From Sandarakinorhabdus sp. (GTDB lineage Bacteria > Pseudomonadota > Alphaproteobacteria > Sphingomonadales > Sphingomonadaceae), in the NCBI GenBank assembly GCA_025458465.1, contig JALOSK010000004.1, forward strand, positions 1-17,738: a stretch of DNA of 17,738 nt, read 5' to 3'. Under the pieces are notes generated by a model. The model had not been told where the DNA came from and ran no database searches. It was given only the letters and a program-made list of their open reading frames with translations. Position 1 is the first letter of the stretch. Each line of letters starts with the position of its first letter. Positions 10,377-17,738 of this stretch are shown here, piece by piece. A program made the position numbers and the translations under genes.

Positions 10377-10858
10377 CAGCCGCGCTCCCGCAGCAGGCGG
10401 GCCTTGTCACGCTGCCAGTCGCGTTCCTTCGCCGTCTCGCGCTTGTCGTGCAGTTTCTTGCCGCGTCCCAAGGCCAGCTCCACCTTCACCCGGCCCCGAT
10501 CATTGAAATAGATGGAAAGCGGGATCAAGGTCATTCCCTGGCGGGTGACGGCGCTGTTCATCCGCTCGATCTCGCGGGCGTGGAGCAGCAGCTTCCTTGG
10601 CCGCTTGGGCTCGTGGTTGAAGCGGTTGCCGTGGGAAAACTCGTTGATGGTGGCGTTGATCAGCCACATCTGCCCGTCCTTCACCTCGGCAAAGCTTTCG
10701 GCGATGCTGGACTGGCCGATGCGCAGGGATTTCACCTCGGTGCCGGTCAATGCGATGCCGGCTTCCACGACATCCTCGATGAAATATTCGAAGCGCGCCC
10801 GCCGGTTCTCGGCAACCGTCTTCACCTTGGCGCCGACTGTGGGCTTGGGACGTGCCAT
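10376..10858 (-). CDS. smpB: SsrA-binding protein SmpB
   Basis: SmpB binds tmRNA (SsrA) and guides it into stalled ribosomes, so that the unfinished protein is tagged and the ribosome released. The 160-residue protein has the whole OB-fold core: [29 protein letters not shown] (18-46), [21 protein letters not shown] and [12 protein letters not shown] (82-93). The basic C-terminal tail [21 protein letters not shown] enters the decoding centre and mRNA channel. The ATG at 10858 is the family start; the open frame extending to 11071 lies inside dapA and is not used. There is no good Shine-Dalgarno, so translation may depend on coupling to dapA, whose stop is 13 nt upstream. The gene for tmRNA is not in this window. 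Confidence 0.97.
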   Translation of the reverse strand: MARPKPTVGAKVKTVAENRRARFEYFIEDVVEAGIALTGTEVKSLRIGQSSIAESFAEVKDGQMWLINATINEFSHGNRFNHEPKRPRKLLLHAREIERMNSAVTRQGMTLIPLSIYFNDRGRVKVELALGRGKKLHDKRETAKERDWQRDKARLLRERG

Positions 10859-10871
10859 CAGATGCTGGCCA

Positions 10872-11756
10872 TCAGATAAGGCCCGCGTGGACCAGCGCGG
10901 CATCCACCGCCGCGCGTGCCGCAGCCGACGGCGGGGCGATCGGCAGGCGAACTTCGGGGCCCATGCGACCGAGACGTTCCAGCGCATATTTGGTCGGCCC
11001 CGGGGAGGCGTCACTGAACAGCGCGGCGTGCAGCGGCTGCAGGCGATCGTTGATGGCAAGCGCGGTGGCATAATCGCCCTTCAACGTCGCTTCCTGCATC
11101 TGCGCACACAGGCGCGGTGCGACATTGGCGGTCACGGAAATCGCCCCCACCCCGCCCTGGGCATTGAAGCCCAGCGCCATGTCGTCGTTGCCGGAAAGCT
11201 GGATGAAGTCCGGCCCGCAGGCGAGGCGCTGCTGCGCGACGCGGGCAATGTTGCCGGTCGCATCCTTCACGCCGATGATGCGGGGCAGTTCGGCCAGCGC
11301 CGCCATCGTCTCGACGCTCATGTCGGCAACGCTGCGGCCGGGGATATTGTAGATGATGATCGGCAACGACGTCGCATCGTGCAGCGCCGTGAAGTGCGCG
11401 ATCAGCCCGGCCTGGCTGGGCTTGTTGTAATAGGGCACGACAATCAGGGCGGCATCGGCGCCCACCTTTTCGGCATGGGCCAGGTGCGCCAGCGCGGTGC
11501 GGGTGTCGTTGCTGCCGCAGCCGGCGATCACCGGCACGCGCTTTGCCGCCACCGCCACGCAGGCGGTGATGACGGCATAATGCTCGTCATGCGCAAGGGT
11601 GGGCGATTCCCCGGTGGTGCCCACCGGCACCAGGCCATGGCTGCCTTCACCGATCTGCCATTCGACGAAGGCGGCGAAGCCATCAAGATCGACCACGCCA
11701 TCGCGGAAGGGCGTGACAAGCGCGGGCATCGATCCGCGAAAGCTGCTGTGGTTCAT
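10872..11756 (-). CDS. dapA: 4-Hydroxy-tetrahydrodipicolinate synthase
   Basis: DapA condenses pyruvate with aspartate semialdehyde, the first committed step of the diaminopimelate/lysine pathway that feeds peptidoglycan. The 294-residue (beta/alpha)8 protein has every catalytic residue: Schiff-base lysine K164 in GVKDATGN, the triad T48 (GTTGES), Y110 and Y136 (IIIYNIPGR), and R141. These sit three residues beyond their E. coli positions. The ATG at 11756 is preceded by a GGGAAACAGG ribosome-binding region. It is the first gene of the dapA-smpB-oxidoreductase-cckA run and is divergent from the lytic transglycosylase gene, 34 bp away. DapA supplies the wall precursor and the transglycosylase cuts the wall, so the shared control region is biologically sensible; joint regulation is inference. 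Confidence 0.97.
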   Translation of the reverse strand: MNHSSFRGSMPALVTPFRDGVVDLDGFAAFVEWQIGEGSHGLVPVGTTGESPTLAHDEHYAVITACVAVAAKRVPVIAGCGSNDTRTALAHLAHAEKVGADAALIVVPYYNKPSQAGLIAHFTALHDATSLPIIIYNIPGRSVADMSVETMAALAELPRIIGVKDATGNIARVAQQRLACGPDFIQLSGNDDMALGFNAQGGVGAISVTANVAPRLCAQMQEATLKGDYATALAINDRLQPLHAALFSDASPGPTKYALERLGRMGPEVRLPIAPPSAAARAAVDAALVHAGLI

Positions 11757-11776
11757 TGCCTGTTTCCCTGCCCCTC

Positions 11777-11811
11777 TCTATCACGGGGCGATGATCAGCG
11801 CGCGTGATAGA
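11777..11811. repeat. 9-bp perfect inverted repeat flanking the lytic transglycosylase start
   Basis: TCTATCACG (11777-11785) and CGTGATAGA (11803-11811) are perfect reverse complements with 17 nt between them. The interval contains the GGGG ribosome-binding site and ATG of the transglycosylase gene. The right arm also contains the probable dapA -10. It could be an operator for both divergent genes, or an RNA hairpin presenting the ribosome-binding site in its loop. The repeat is seen directly; its role is inferred. Confidence 0.75.
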
Positions 11812-13845
11812 AGCCGATGGCCCTTCCTGTCCAGCATCGTGGCGCTCTGCCTGTGCCTGCCATCCCTGCCCGCAGCCGCGCAAACCCCCGATGCCGCCGC
11901 TGTCGCCCGCTATCGCGCGCTGCTGGCCAACAACGAAGCCGGTCGCCCGGCGCTGCTGCCGGCGGCGCCGCTCACCGGCGGGCAGGCCGTGGCCATCCTT
12001 GATGACGTGGTGATGTGGGACCGATTGCGACGCCCTTCGGCCAGGGCCGCCTTTGCCGATTATGCCGCCTTCCTTCCCCGGCATCTTGATTGGCCGCAGG
12101 CGATCACGCTGCGCCGGCTGGCCGAACGCGCCATCACCGATGACACCCCGGCCGACGCCATCGTCCGCCACTTCACCGCCGTCGCCCCCGTCACGCCGGA
12201 AGGCCACTGGCGCTTTGCCGAGGCGCTGGCCAGCAGCGGCCGCACCGCCGAGGCTGCAACCCAGGCGCGCGCCGCGTGGGACAGCGGCGGGCTGGACGAC
12301 ACGCAGGAAGCCCGGTTGTTCACCCGCTTTGGCAGCCAGTTGAGACCGCAGGATCATCTTGGCCGGCTCGATCAATTGCTGTGGGCCGATCGCACCACGC
12401 TGGCCGGCCGCATGCTGACACGCGTCGACACCGATACAAGGCTGTGGGCGCTGGCCCGCATTGCCGTGCGCCGGGGTGCGCCCGATGCCGCTGCCCGGCT
12501 GGGCGTGGTCCCGGCCCGGCTGCGCAGGGAAGCCGGCCTGTTGCTGGACGAGGCGAAGTGGCTGATGAAATCCGGCCGGGCAGACGAGGCCCACGCCCTG
12601 CTCACCAGCGGCACCGCCACACCGCTGGAGGCCGGCGGGCGGGTGACAACCTCACCGCAACGCTGGCTGACGGAACGCCTCGCCATCGGACGGGCCTTGT
12701 GGCGCGACGGCAAGCCGGAAACCGCACGCGCCGTGCTGGCCGGCCACCAGCTCAGCGTGGCCATCGTTGCAGACCGCCCGGTGAGCGAACGGGCGCTGTT
12801 TCTCGACACCGAATGGCTGGCCGGATGGCTGGCGCTGCGGCGGCTGAACCAGCCGGCGCAGGCGCTTGCCCATTTCCGCAACGCCCGCGCCGTGGCGCAG
12901 ACGCCGATCAGCCAGTCGCGCGGGGATTACTGGTCTGGCCGCGCCGCCGAAGCCGCCGGCCAGGCCGAGGCGGCGAAAGGCTTCCATGCTGCCGCCGCTG
13001 CCCATCCCGATTATTTCTATGGCCAGTTGGCCACTGAAAGGCTGGGCCGGCCGCTGGCCCTGGCGGCGCCGCCGCTGCCGGCCACCGATGCCGCCACGCT
13101 GGCCAGCCTGCGTGCCGAACCGCTGCTGCGTGCGGCCATCGCGCTCGGCCCTGTGGACCGTGACCGGCAGACGATCTTCCTGCGCCACATCGCGGCGCGG
13201 GCCGACAGTGGCGAACGCGCGGCGCGGCTGGCGGCACTCGCCGCCCCGCTGGACCGGCTCGATCTGGGCGTGAACGCAGCCAAATCGGCCCGTGATGTCG
13301 CCGGCCTGTCGTTGCTGTCAGCCAGCTTCCCGGTGCTGCCGCTGCCGGCCAGCCTGAATGGCCAGTTCGCCATCATCCACGCCATCACCCGGCAGGAAAG
13401 CCAGTTCGATCGCGGCGCGCGATCATCGGCAAATGCCCGCGGCATGATGCAGTTGCTGCCGGCCACGGCGGCGGAACAGGCCGGCAAGATGGGGCTTCCG
13501 GCCAGTTCGGCCGACCGGCTGACCGAGGATCCGGTGTGGAACGTCACGCTGGGCGGCGGCTTCATCCAGCGGCTGCGCGGCGCCTATGGCGGCAGCGCGC
13601 CCCTGGCGGTGGCGGCCTATAATGCCGGGCCGGGCAATGTGCGCCGCTTCCTCGCCCAGATCGGCGATCCGCGCACCAGCGACCCCATCGACTGGATCGA
13701 ATCCATCCCGTTTTCGGAAACGCGCAACTATGTGCAGCGGGTGCTGGAAAATGCGGTGGTCTATGAAACGCTGCACCCTGAAAAGGCCGAAACCAGGCCG
13801 CCCAACCGGCTCAGCCAGTGGCTTGGCAAGGCAAATCCGGGCTAG
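11791..13845 (+). CDS. Soluble lytic murein transglycosylase (Slt70-like)
   Basis: This periplasmic enzyme cleaves the MurNAc-GlcNAc bond of peptidoglycan with formation of 1,6-anhydroMurNAc. The 684-residue precursor starts with a signal peptide: basic ISARDRSR, a hydrophobic core and cleavage after AAA at about residue 30. A long, Ala-rich alpha-helical superhelical region of TPR-like repeats follows, to about residue 500. The C-terminal SLT domain has the catalytic E536 in ITRQESQFD, then GMMQLLPATA, the NVTLGGGFIQRL helix and the AYNAGPG motif. This order is that of Slt70. The ATG at 11791 is chosen because the signal peptide begins there and GGGG precedes it; the frame open from 11599 runs over dapA. 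The stop overlaps the convergent ppk2 stop by 4 bp. Confidence 0.94.
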   Translation: MISARDRSRWPFLSSIVALCLCLPSLPAAAQTPDAAAVARYRALLANNEAGRPALLPAAPLTGGQAVAILDDVVMWDRLRRPSARAAFADYAAFLPRHLDWPQAITLRRLAERAITDDTPADAIVRHFTAVAPVTPEGHWRFAEALASSGRTAEAATQARAAWDSGGLDDTQEARLFTRFGSQLRPQDHLGRLDQLLWADRTTLAGRMLTRVDTDTRLWALARIAVRRGAPDAAARLGVVPARLRREAGLLLDEAKWLMKSGRADEAHALLTSGTATPLEAGGRVTTSPQRWLTERLAIGRALWRDGKPETARAVLAGHQLSVAIVADRPVSERALFLDTEWLAGWLALRRLNQPAQALAHFRNARAVAQTPISQSRGDYWSGRAAEAAGQAEAAKGFHAAAAAHPDYFYGQLATERLGRPLALAAPPLPATDAATLASLRAEPLLRAAIALGPVDRDRQTIFLRHIAARADSGERAARLAALAAPLDRLDLGVNAAKSARDVAGLSLLSASFPVLPLPASLNGQFAIIHAITRQESQFDRGARSSANARGMMQLLPATAAEQAGKMGLPASSADRLTEDPVWNVTLGGGFIQRLRGAYGGSAPLAVAAYNAGPGNVRRFLAQIGDPRTSDPIDWIESIPFSETRNYVQRVLENAVVYETLHPEKAETRPPNRLSQWLGKANPG
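11804..11833 (-). promoter_or_regulatory. Candidate dapA operon promoter
   Basis: On the minus strand TGGACA (11833-11828, five of six matches to TTGACA) and TATCAC (11809-11804, four of six to TATAAT) are 18 nt apart. The start would lie near 11797, giving a dapA leader of about 40 nt. The promoter lies inside the first codons of the divergent transglycosylase gene, as expected with only 34 bp between the two genes. The call rests on pattern only. Confidence 0.35.
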
Positions 13846-14630
13846 AACAGCGTCTTGCCGAGCGCTTTTTCGGCGATCTTGACCACCTCCGGATCGGGAT
13901 CGGGCCAACTGAGGTCCACGCCGGCGCCCAGCGTGTCGCAGATGAGTTCCAGGCCGCGCACGCGGGCCCATTTCTTGTCGTCGGCCGCGATCACGTGCCA
14001 GGGCGCATGATCGGGAGAGCAGCGCGCGAACATCTCGTGATAGGCGGCCAGATAGTCCTCGCGCCGGGACCGGTTGTGATAGTCGTCCTTGCCGGTCTTC
14101 CAGCGTTTCCACGGGGTTTTCAGCCGCTCTTCCAGCCTCTTGTCCTGCTCCTTCTGGCTGATGTGCAGGAACAGCTTCACCAGCCGCGTGCCATCGGCAA
14201 CCATCTGCGCCTCGAACTGGTTGATCTCGTCATAGGCTTCGCGCCAGCGCGGCTGGGGCGTGAAGCCATCCACCCGTTCCACCAGCACGCGGCCATACCA
14301 GGTGCGATCATACACGGCGATCTCGCGGCTTCCGGGCAGGCGCTGCCAGAAGCGCCACAGATAATGGCGGGATGCTTCCTCGCGGCTGGGCGCCGCGATC
14401 GACCAGACCTTGCAGAAGCGCGGATCCAGCGTGGAGACCATGCGGGTGATCAGCCCGCCCTTGCCGGCGGCGTCCCAACCTTCGATGGCAACGATGCCCT
14501 TCAGGCCCTGCAGGATATAGGCCGCCTGGATCAGTTCCAGCCGGTGTTGCAGGGCGAGCAGCCGTTCCTCGTAGGCATCGCGCGGCAGATCATGATCAAT
14601 CTCGAAATCGGCAAGGTCGGGCGGGCGCAT
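13842..14630 (-). CDS. ppk2: Polyphosphate kinase 2 family protein
   Basis: PPK2 enzymes transfer phosphate between polyphosphate and nucleoside di- or monophosphates, usually making GTP or ATP from polyphosphate in the cytoplasm. The 262-residue single-domain protein has Walker A GWDAAGKGG (51-59), Walker B YDRTWYGRVLVERVDGF (107-123), and a basic lid region around KTPWKRWKTGKDDYHNRSR (171-189). This is the one-domain form, but the subclass (NDP or NMP preference) cannot be fixed by eye. The ATG at 14630 matches the usual short N-terminus; the upstream extension to 14723 would overlap the PEP-CTERM gene. The gene follows the PEP-CTERM gene by 43 nt and may share its transcript. Its stop is interlocked with that of the transglycosylase gene in a CTAG. 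Confidence 0.92.
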   Translation of the reverse strand: MRPPDLADFEIDHDLPRDAYEERLLALQHRLELIQAAYILQGLKGIVAIEGWDAAGKGGLITRMVSTLDPRFCKVWSIAAPSREEASRHYLWRFWQRLPGSREIAVYDRTWYGRVLVERVDGFTPQPRWREAYDEINQFEAQMVADGTRLVKLFLHISQKEQDKRLEERLKTPWKRWKTGKDDYHNRSRREDYLAAYHEMFARCSPDHAPWHVIAADDKKWARVRGLELICDTLGAGVDLSWPDPDPEVVKIAEKALGKTLF

Positions 14631-14673
14631 GGCGGGCAGGCTGGCAGGCCGGGCCGATGCTGGCAAGTGCCGA

Positions 14674-15210
14674 TCAGGCCGGGACCAGCCGGCGCTGGCG
14701 GCGCACGGCCCCCACCAGACCAAAGCCGGCGATCATCATGGCCCAGTTGGCCGGTTCCGGGACCCCCGGCGGCGAAACCAGGCCATCGCCCGGCACGATC
14801 GTGCTCGCGCGCCAGGCGGTGCCGTCGTCCGATGTCACCACCACCAGCCAGGGTTCATTGGCAAGGAAATCATCGATGATGGCGCAGAAGCTGCCGGCCG
14901 GGTGGGAACAGCCGTTGGGCGATCCCTGGGTGGCCAGAATCATCCGACGCGTGTCCGGATTGAACGAGAAGCCAAGCACAGGGGCAACGCCGGATGTCGT
15001 GACCAACGGCCCGGATGCATTGTCATAGGTCTGCGTGGGATCGAAGGTGGCCGAATAGGACAGGAATACGGCGTCGGGCATGGCGGCCGGACCGTCGATG
15101 TAGACGTTCCAGTCACGCGCGGTGAAACTGCCGGATATGGTGGTCGTTGTGGCCGAAGCCGCAGTCGACAGCGTTGCCGCAACCAGTGCGCACAAGACTG
15201 CACGTTCCAT
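14674..15210 (-). CDS. PEPxxWA-CTERM sorting-domain protein, otherwise unknown
   Basis: This 178-residue exported protein has an N-terminal signal peptide (MERAVLCALVAATLSTAASA, cleavage near residue 20) and a body of about 125 residues rich in Thr, Ser, Asp and Gly. A Cys pair, C101 and C109, could form a disulfide. The C-terminus is a sorting signal: PEPANWA (151-157), a short hydrophobic helix MMIAGFGLVGAV, then RRQRR. This PEPxxWA-CTERM tail is recognised by an exosortase, which cleaves it and releases or anchors the protein outside the cell, often with exopolysaccharide. The body has no family I recognise. The ATG at 15210 has GGGGGA five nt upstream. No exosortase gene is in the window, so the link to ppk2 and aspS is probably only positional. 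Confidence 0.88.
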   Translation of the reverse strand: MERAVLCALVAATLSTAASATTTTISGSFTARDWNVYIDGPAAMPDAVFLSYSATFDPTQTYDNASGPLVTTSGVAPVLGFSFNPDTRRMILATQGSPNGCSHPAGSFCAIIDDFLANEPWLVVVTSDDGTAWRASTIVPGDGLVSPPGVPEPANWAMMIAGFGLVGAVRRQRRLVPA

Positions 15211-15309
15211 CAATGTCCCCCGTGACGATGTTGCCCCACACCACGCCACACATACGGACTTCAGTTTACATGATGGTAACAGTCCCGCAAGAGCGCTTGT
15301 CGGCCGGGC

Positions 15310-17091
15310 TCAATCCACCACGCGGATGTGAAGTTCGCGCAACTGCCGGGTGGTTGCCGGGGCCGGCGCGCCCATCATCAGGTCTTCGGCCTTCTGGGTC
15401 ATCGGGAACACCACCACCTCGCGCAGGTTGGGTTCGTCGGCGATCAGCATCACCATGCGGTCAACACCCGGCGCAGAGCCGCCGTGCGGCGGTGCGCCAA
15501 ACTTGAAGGCGTTGATCATGCCGGAGAAATTCGCGTCCACCTGGTCCTTGGTGTAACCGGCGATCTCGAACGCCTTGTACATGATCTCCGGCTTGTGGTT
15601 GCGGATCGCGCCCGACGAAAGCTCCACGCCGTTGCAGACGATGTCATACTGATAGGCAAGGATATCGAGCGGGTCCTTCGTTTCCAGCGCGTCCATCTCG
15701 CCCTGCGGCATCGAGAAGGGATTGTGGCTGAAGTCGATCTTCTTCTCGTCCTCGTTATACTCGAACATCGGGAAATCGACGATCCAGCAGAACTTGAACT
15801 GGCCCTGCTCGATCAGGCCCAGCTGTTCGCCAACGCGGGTGCGGGCCAGGCCCGCCAGCTTGGCGGCATCGGCGGGCTTCCCGGCAGCGAAGAAGCAGCC
15901 ATCATCGGGGCCCAGGCCCAGCGCATCGAACAGCGCGGCGGTGGCCGCCTCGCCATGGTTCTTGGCGATGGGGCCGCCAAATTCGCCGCCCTTGCGGGTG
16001 ACATAGCCGAGGCCGGCATAGCCCTGCCCGCGCGCCCATTCGTTCATGTCGTCGAAGAACTTGCGGCTCATGCCGGCGGTGTTCGGCGCGGGGATGGCGC
16101 GCACGGTCTGCCCGGCCTCCACCAGCTTGGCGAACAGGCCGAAGCCGCTGCTACGGAAATGCTCCGCCACATCGCTGATGATCAGCGGGTTCCTGAGATC
16201 AGGCTTGTCGTTGCCGTATTTCAGCATCGATTCCGCATAGGGAATACGCGGGAACGCGCCCTTGGTCACCGCCCACGGCGCACGCCCGCCAAAGCCGGCG
16301 AACTCCTCGAACACGCCGGCCAGCACCGGTTCGATGGCGGCGAACACATCATCCTGCGTGACGAAACTCATTTCGAAATCGAGCTGGTAGAACTCGCCGG
16401 GCGAACGATCGGCGCGCGCGTCCTCATCACGGAAGCAGGGCGCGATCTGGAAATAACGGTCAAAGCCGGCCACCATCAGCAACTGCTTGAACATCTGCGG
16501 CGCCTGCGGCAGCGCATAGAATTTGCCGGGGTGCACGCGGCTGGGCACCAGATAATCACGCGCGCCTTCCGGGCTGCTGGCCGTGAGGATCGGCGTCTGG
16601 AATTCGGTGAAGCCCTGTTCGATCATGCGGCGACGCAGCGAAGCGATCACCTGGGAACGCAGCATGATGTTGGCATGCAGGCGATCACGGCGCAGATCGA
16701 GGAAGCGATATTTGAGGCGGATGTCTTCCGGATATTCGGCCTCGCCGGCCACCGGCATCGGCAGTTCCTCGGCGGCAGATTGCACGACGATCTCTTTGGC
16801 CCGCACCTCGATCTCGCCGGTGGGCAGCCTGGCATTCACCGCGCCGGCATCGCGCAGCACGACCTCCCCCACGATCGTCACGACCGATTCCACGCGAATG
16901 CGGTCCAGCACCGGGAAGGCCGGCGACGATGGCCCGGCAACGATCTGGGTCAGGCCATGATGATCGCGCAGATCGATGAACAGCACGCCGCCATGGTCGC
17001 GCTTGCGGTGAACCCAGCCCGACAGCTTGACCGTCTGGCCGGCATCGGCGGCGCGCAGTTGGGCGCAGGTGTGGGTGCGATAAGCGTGCAT
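15310..17091 (-). CDS. aspS: Aspartyl-tRNA synthetase (bacterial type)
   Basis: AspRS charges tRNA-Asp. The 593-residue protein has the N-terminal anticodon-binding OB domain (1-105) and the class II core with the [24 protein letters not shown] motif 2 region (220-243). The bacterial GAD insertion follows (about 290-410), and motif 3 lies in [13 protein letters not shown] (537-549). His33 in RKRDHGG corresponds to the His of the non-discriminating Pseudomonas aeruginosa enzyme, where E. coli has Leu. By that comparison the enzyme may also charge tRNA-Asn, needing GatCAB to finish Asn-tRNA. The ATG at 17091 gives the standard alphaproteobacterial start HAYRTHTC; the frame extends to 17133 but is not needed. 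A TTGACA promoter candidate lies upstream. The PEP-CTERM gene follows after 99 nt with no clear terminator. Confidence 0.98.
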   Translation of the reverse strand: MHAYRTHTCAQLRAADAGQTVKLSGWVHRKRDHGGVLFIDLRDHHGLTQIVAGPSSPAFPVLDRIRVESVVTIVGEVVLRDAGAVNARLPTGEIEVRAKEIVVQSAAEELPMPVAGEAEYPEDIRLKYRFLDLRRDRLHANIMLRSQVIASLRRRMIEQGFTEFQTPILTASSPEGARDYLVPSRVHPGKFYALPQAPQMFKQLLMVAGFDRYFQIAPCFRDEDARADRSPGEFYQLDFEMSFVTQDDVFAAIEPVLAGVFEEFAGFGGRAPWAVTKGAFPRIPYAESMLKYGNDKPDLRNPLIISDVAEHFRSSGFGLFAKLVEAGQTVRAIPAPNTAGMSRKFFDDMNEWARGQGYAGLGYVTRKGGEFGGPIAKNHGEAATAALFDALGLGPDDGCFFAAGKPADAAKLAGLARTRVGEQLGLIEQGQFKFCWIVDFPMFEYNEDEKKIDFSHNPFSMPQGEMDALETKDPLDILAYQYDIVCNGVELSSGAIRNHKPEIMYKAFEIAGYTKDQVDANFSGMINAFKFGAPPHGGSAPGVDRMVMLIADEPNLREVVVFPMTQKAEDLMMGAPAPATTRQLRELHIRVVD

Positions 17092-17126
17092 GTGGGGCGT
17101 CCGCAGGTGTCTGATCGAAGTGGGGG

Positions 17127-17155
17127 CTAGCACACGTCATTCACCGCTTTGTCAA
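17127..17155 (-). promoter_or_regulatory. Candidate aspS promoter
   Basis: On the minus strand a perfect TTGACA (17155-17150) is followed after 17 nt by TGCTAG (17132-17127). This resembles the GCTA-type -10 used by the alphaproteobacterial housekeeping sigma factor. The start would be near 17120, with a leader of about 29 nt before the aspS ATG. It is the only consensus -35 in the gap between aspS and rnd. Confidence 0.5.
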
Positions 17156-17159
17156 GCGG
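17144..17159. repeat. Inverted repeat CCGCTT-N4-AAGCGG over the aspS -35
   Basis: A perfect 6-bp inverted repeat with a 4-nt centre overlaps the TTGACA of the candidate aspS promoter, 22 bp before the rnd start. It could be an operator for either divergent gene, or chance. Confidence 0.5.
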
Positions 17160-17181
17160 CGAGATTGGCGTAACGGGAGCC

Positions 17182-17738
17182 ATGCTGATTCATCCGCTGG
17201 TGACGGACACCGCGACATTGCAGGAACTTTGCGACCGCTGGGCCGCCGCCGATTTCATCGCGGTGGACACGGAATTCATGCGCGAGAGCACCTATTACCC
17301 CGATCTTTGCCTGGTGCAGGTGGCCTGCGTGAACGAAGCCGCCGCCATCGATCCGAAAAGCCCCGATCTCGATCTGGCGCCGCTGTTGAAGCTGCTGGTG
17401 GAAGAACCGGTGCTGAAGGTGTTCCACGCCGGCGGGCAGGATCTGGAAATCATCTACAATCTCACCGGCAAGACGCCGCAGCCCCTGTTCGACACGCAGG
17501 TGGCGGCGATGGCGCTGGGGCTGGGCGAACAGATCGGCTACACCAATCTTGTCGCTGCCTATGCCAACGTGCAGATCGACAAGGGCGCCCGCTTCACCGA
17601 TTGGGCACGCCGCCCGCTGAATGATCGCCAGATCGAATATGCCATCGGCGATGTCACCCACCTCGCCCGCCTGTTCCCCAAGATGGTGGACAAGCTGCGC
17701 CGCACCGGGCGCGGCGAGTGGCTGGACGATGAAATGGC
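17182..17738 (+). CDS. rnd: Ribonuclease D, N-terminal part; 3' end outside window
   Basis: RNase D is a 3'-5' exoribonuclease of the DEDDy family that trims tRNA precursors and other structured RNAs. The 185 residues present cover nearly all of the exonuclease domain. ExoI is AVDTEFMRE (D29, E31), ExoII is HAGGQDLEI (D87), and ExoIII is YAIGD (Y153, D157), completing the catalytic set. YTNLVAAYANVQIDKGARFTDWARRPL is the conserved core before ExoIII. The HRDC domains expected downstream are off the window. The start at 17182 is the first ATG giving the family N-terminus and is preceded by GGGAG. It diverges from aspS with a 90-bp gap; this RNA-processing gene and the tRNA synthetase may share control DNA. 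Confidence 0.95.
   Translation, partial: MLIHPLVTDTATLQELCDRWAAADFIAVDTEFMRESTYYPDLCLVQVACVNEAAAIDPKSPDLDLAPLLKLLVEEPVLKVFHAGGQDLEIIYNLTGKTPQPLFDTQVAAMALGLGEQIGYTNLVAAYANVQIDKGARFTDWARRPLNDRQIEYAIGDVTHLARLFPKMVDKLRRTGRGEWLDDEM

Noticed and set aside
11599..11790. N-terminal extension of the lytic transglycosylase frame
   Set aside because: It lies antisense over dapA and would bury the signal peptide that begins at 11791.
11683..12594. A 303-codon minus-strand frame over the dapA-slt junction
   Set aside because: It is antisense to the signal peptide and helical region of the transglycosylase, and its translation is Gly/Gln/Arg-rich without domains.
15211..15309. Terminator or promoter between aspS and the PEP-CTERM gene
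   Set aside because: Only a 4-bp stem (CAAG-AGCG-CTTG) and a poor TTGCGG / TAAACT pair are visible, too weak to list.
15328..17130. A 600-codon open frame on the plus strand across aspS
   Set aside because: It is antisense to aspS, with the same His/Arg/Gly-rich composition and no family motif.
17149..17177. TTGTCA as a -35 for rnd
   Set aside because: The matching -10 position falls on TAACGG or AACGGG, immediately before the start codon, with no support for a leaderless transcript.

Overview
The window is a 17.7 kb piece of GC-rich chromosome with 14 protein-coding genes, two of them cut by the window edges. It looks like a member of the Sphingomonadales (Alphaproteobacteria). Four things point there: a CckA-type hybrid kinase, a family confined to Alphaproteobacteria; a GTTC-N7-GTTC SOS box in front of recA; a PEPxxWA-CTERM protein, typical of sphingomonads; and the linkage of alaS, recA, cckA, smpB and dapA, which from memory is common in sphingomonads. 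No tRNA, rRNA, CRISPR array, insertion sequence or prophage gene was found. No gene-free stretch exceeds about 100 bases.

Left part (1-6856): The 3' end of a KefB/YbaL-like cation:proton antiporter reads rightward and meets a methyltransferase gene tail to tail, with stop codons overlapping by 4 bp. Everything from 785 to 11756 is on the minus strand. In transcription order, the left block is a second methyltransferase, alaS, an SLC13-type permease with two inserted RCK_C domains, and the first methyltransferase. It follows a strong intrinsic terminator just downstream of recA.

Centre (6927-11756): recA has its own promoter region with an SOS box over the likely -35. Upstream of it is a compact run dapA - smpB - molybdopterin oxidoreductase - cckA, with gaps or overlaps of 13 nt or less. 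This joins lysine/peptidoglycan precursor synthesis, ribosome rescue, a sulfite-oxidase-fold enzyme and the cell-cycle kinase. A hairpin around the cckA stop may end it before recA.

Right part (11791-17738): A Slt70-like lytic transglycosylase is divergent from dapA. A 9-bp perfect inverted repeat flanks its start codon. Its stop overlaps that of a convergent ppk2 gene by 4 bp. A small PEP-CTERM surface protein and aspS follow on the minus strand, and the 5' end of rnd (ribonuclease D) diverges from aspS.

Most of the window is conserved housekeeping sequence, and I see no convincing undescribed multi-gene system. The points most worth a second look are regulatory: the dapA/slt inverted repeat, the three-half-site SOS region of recA, the soluble single-PAS CckA inside a housekeeping operon, and the uncharacterised molybdoenzyme translationally linked to smpB and cckA.
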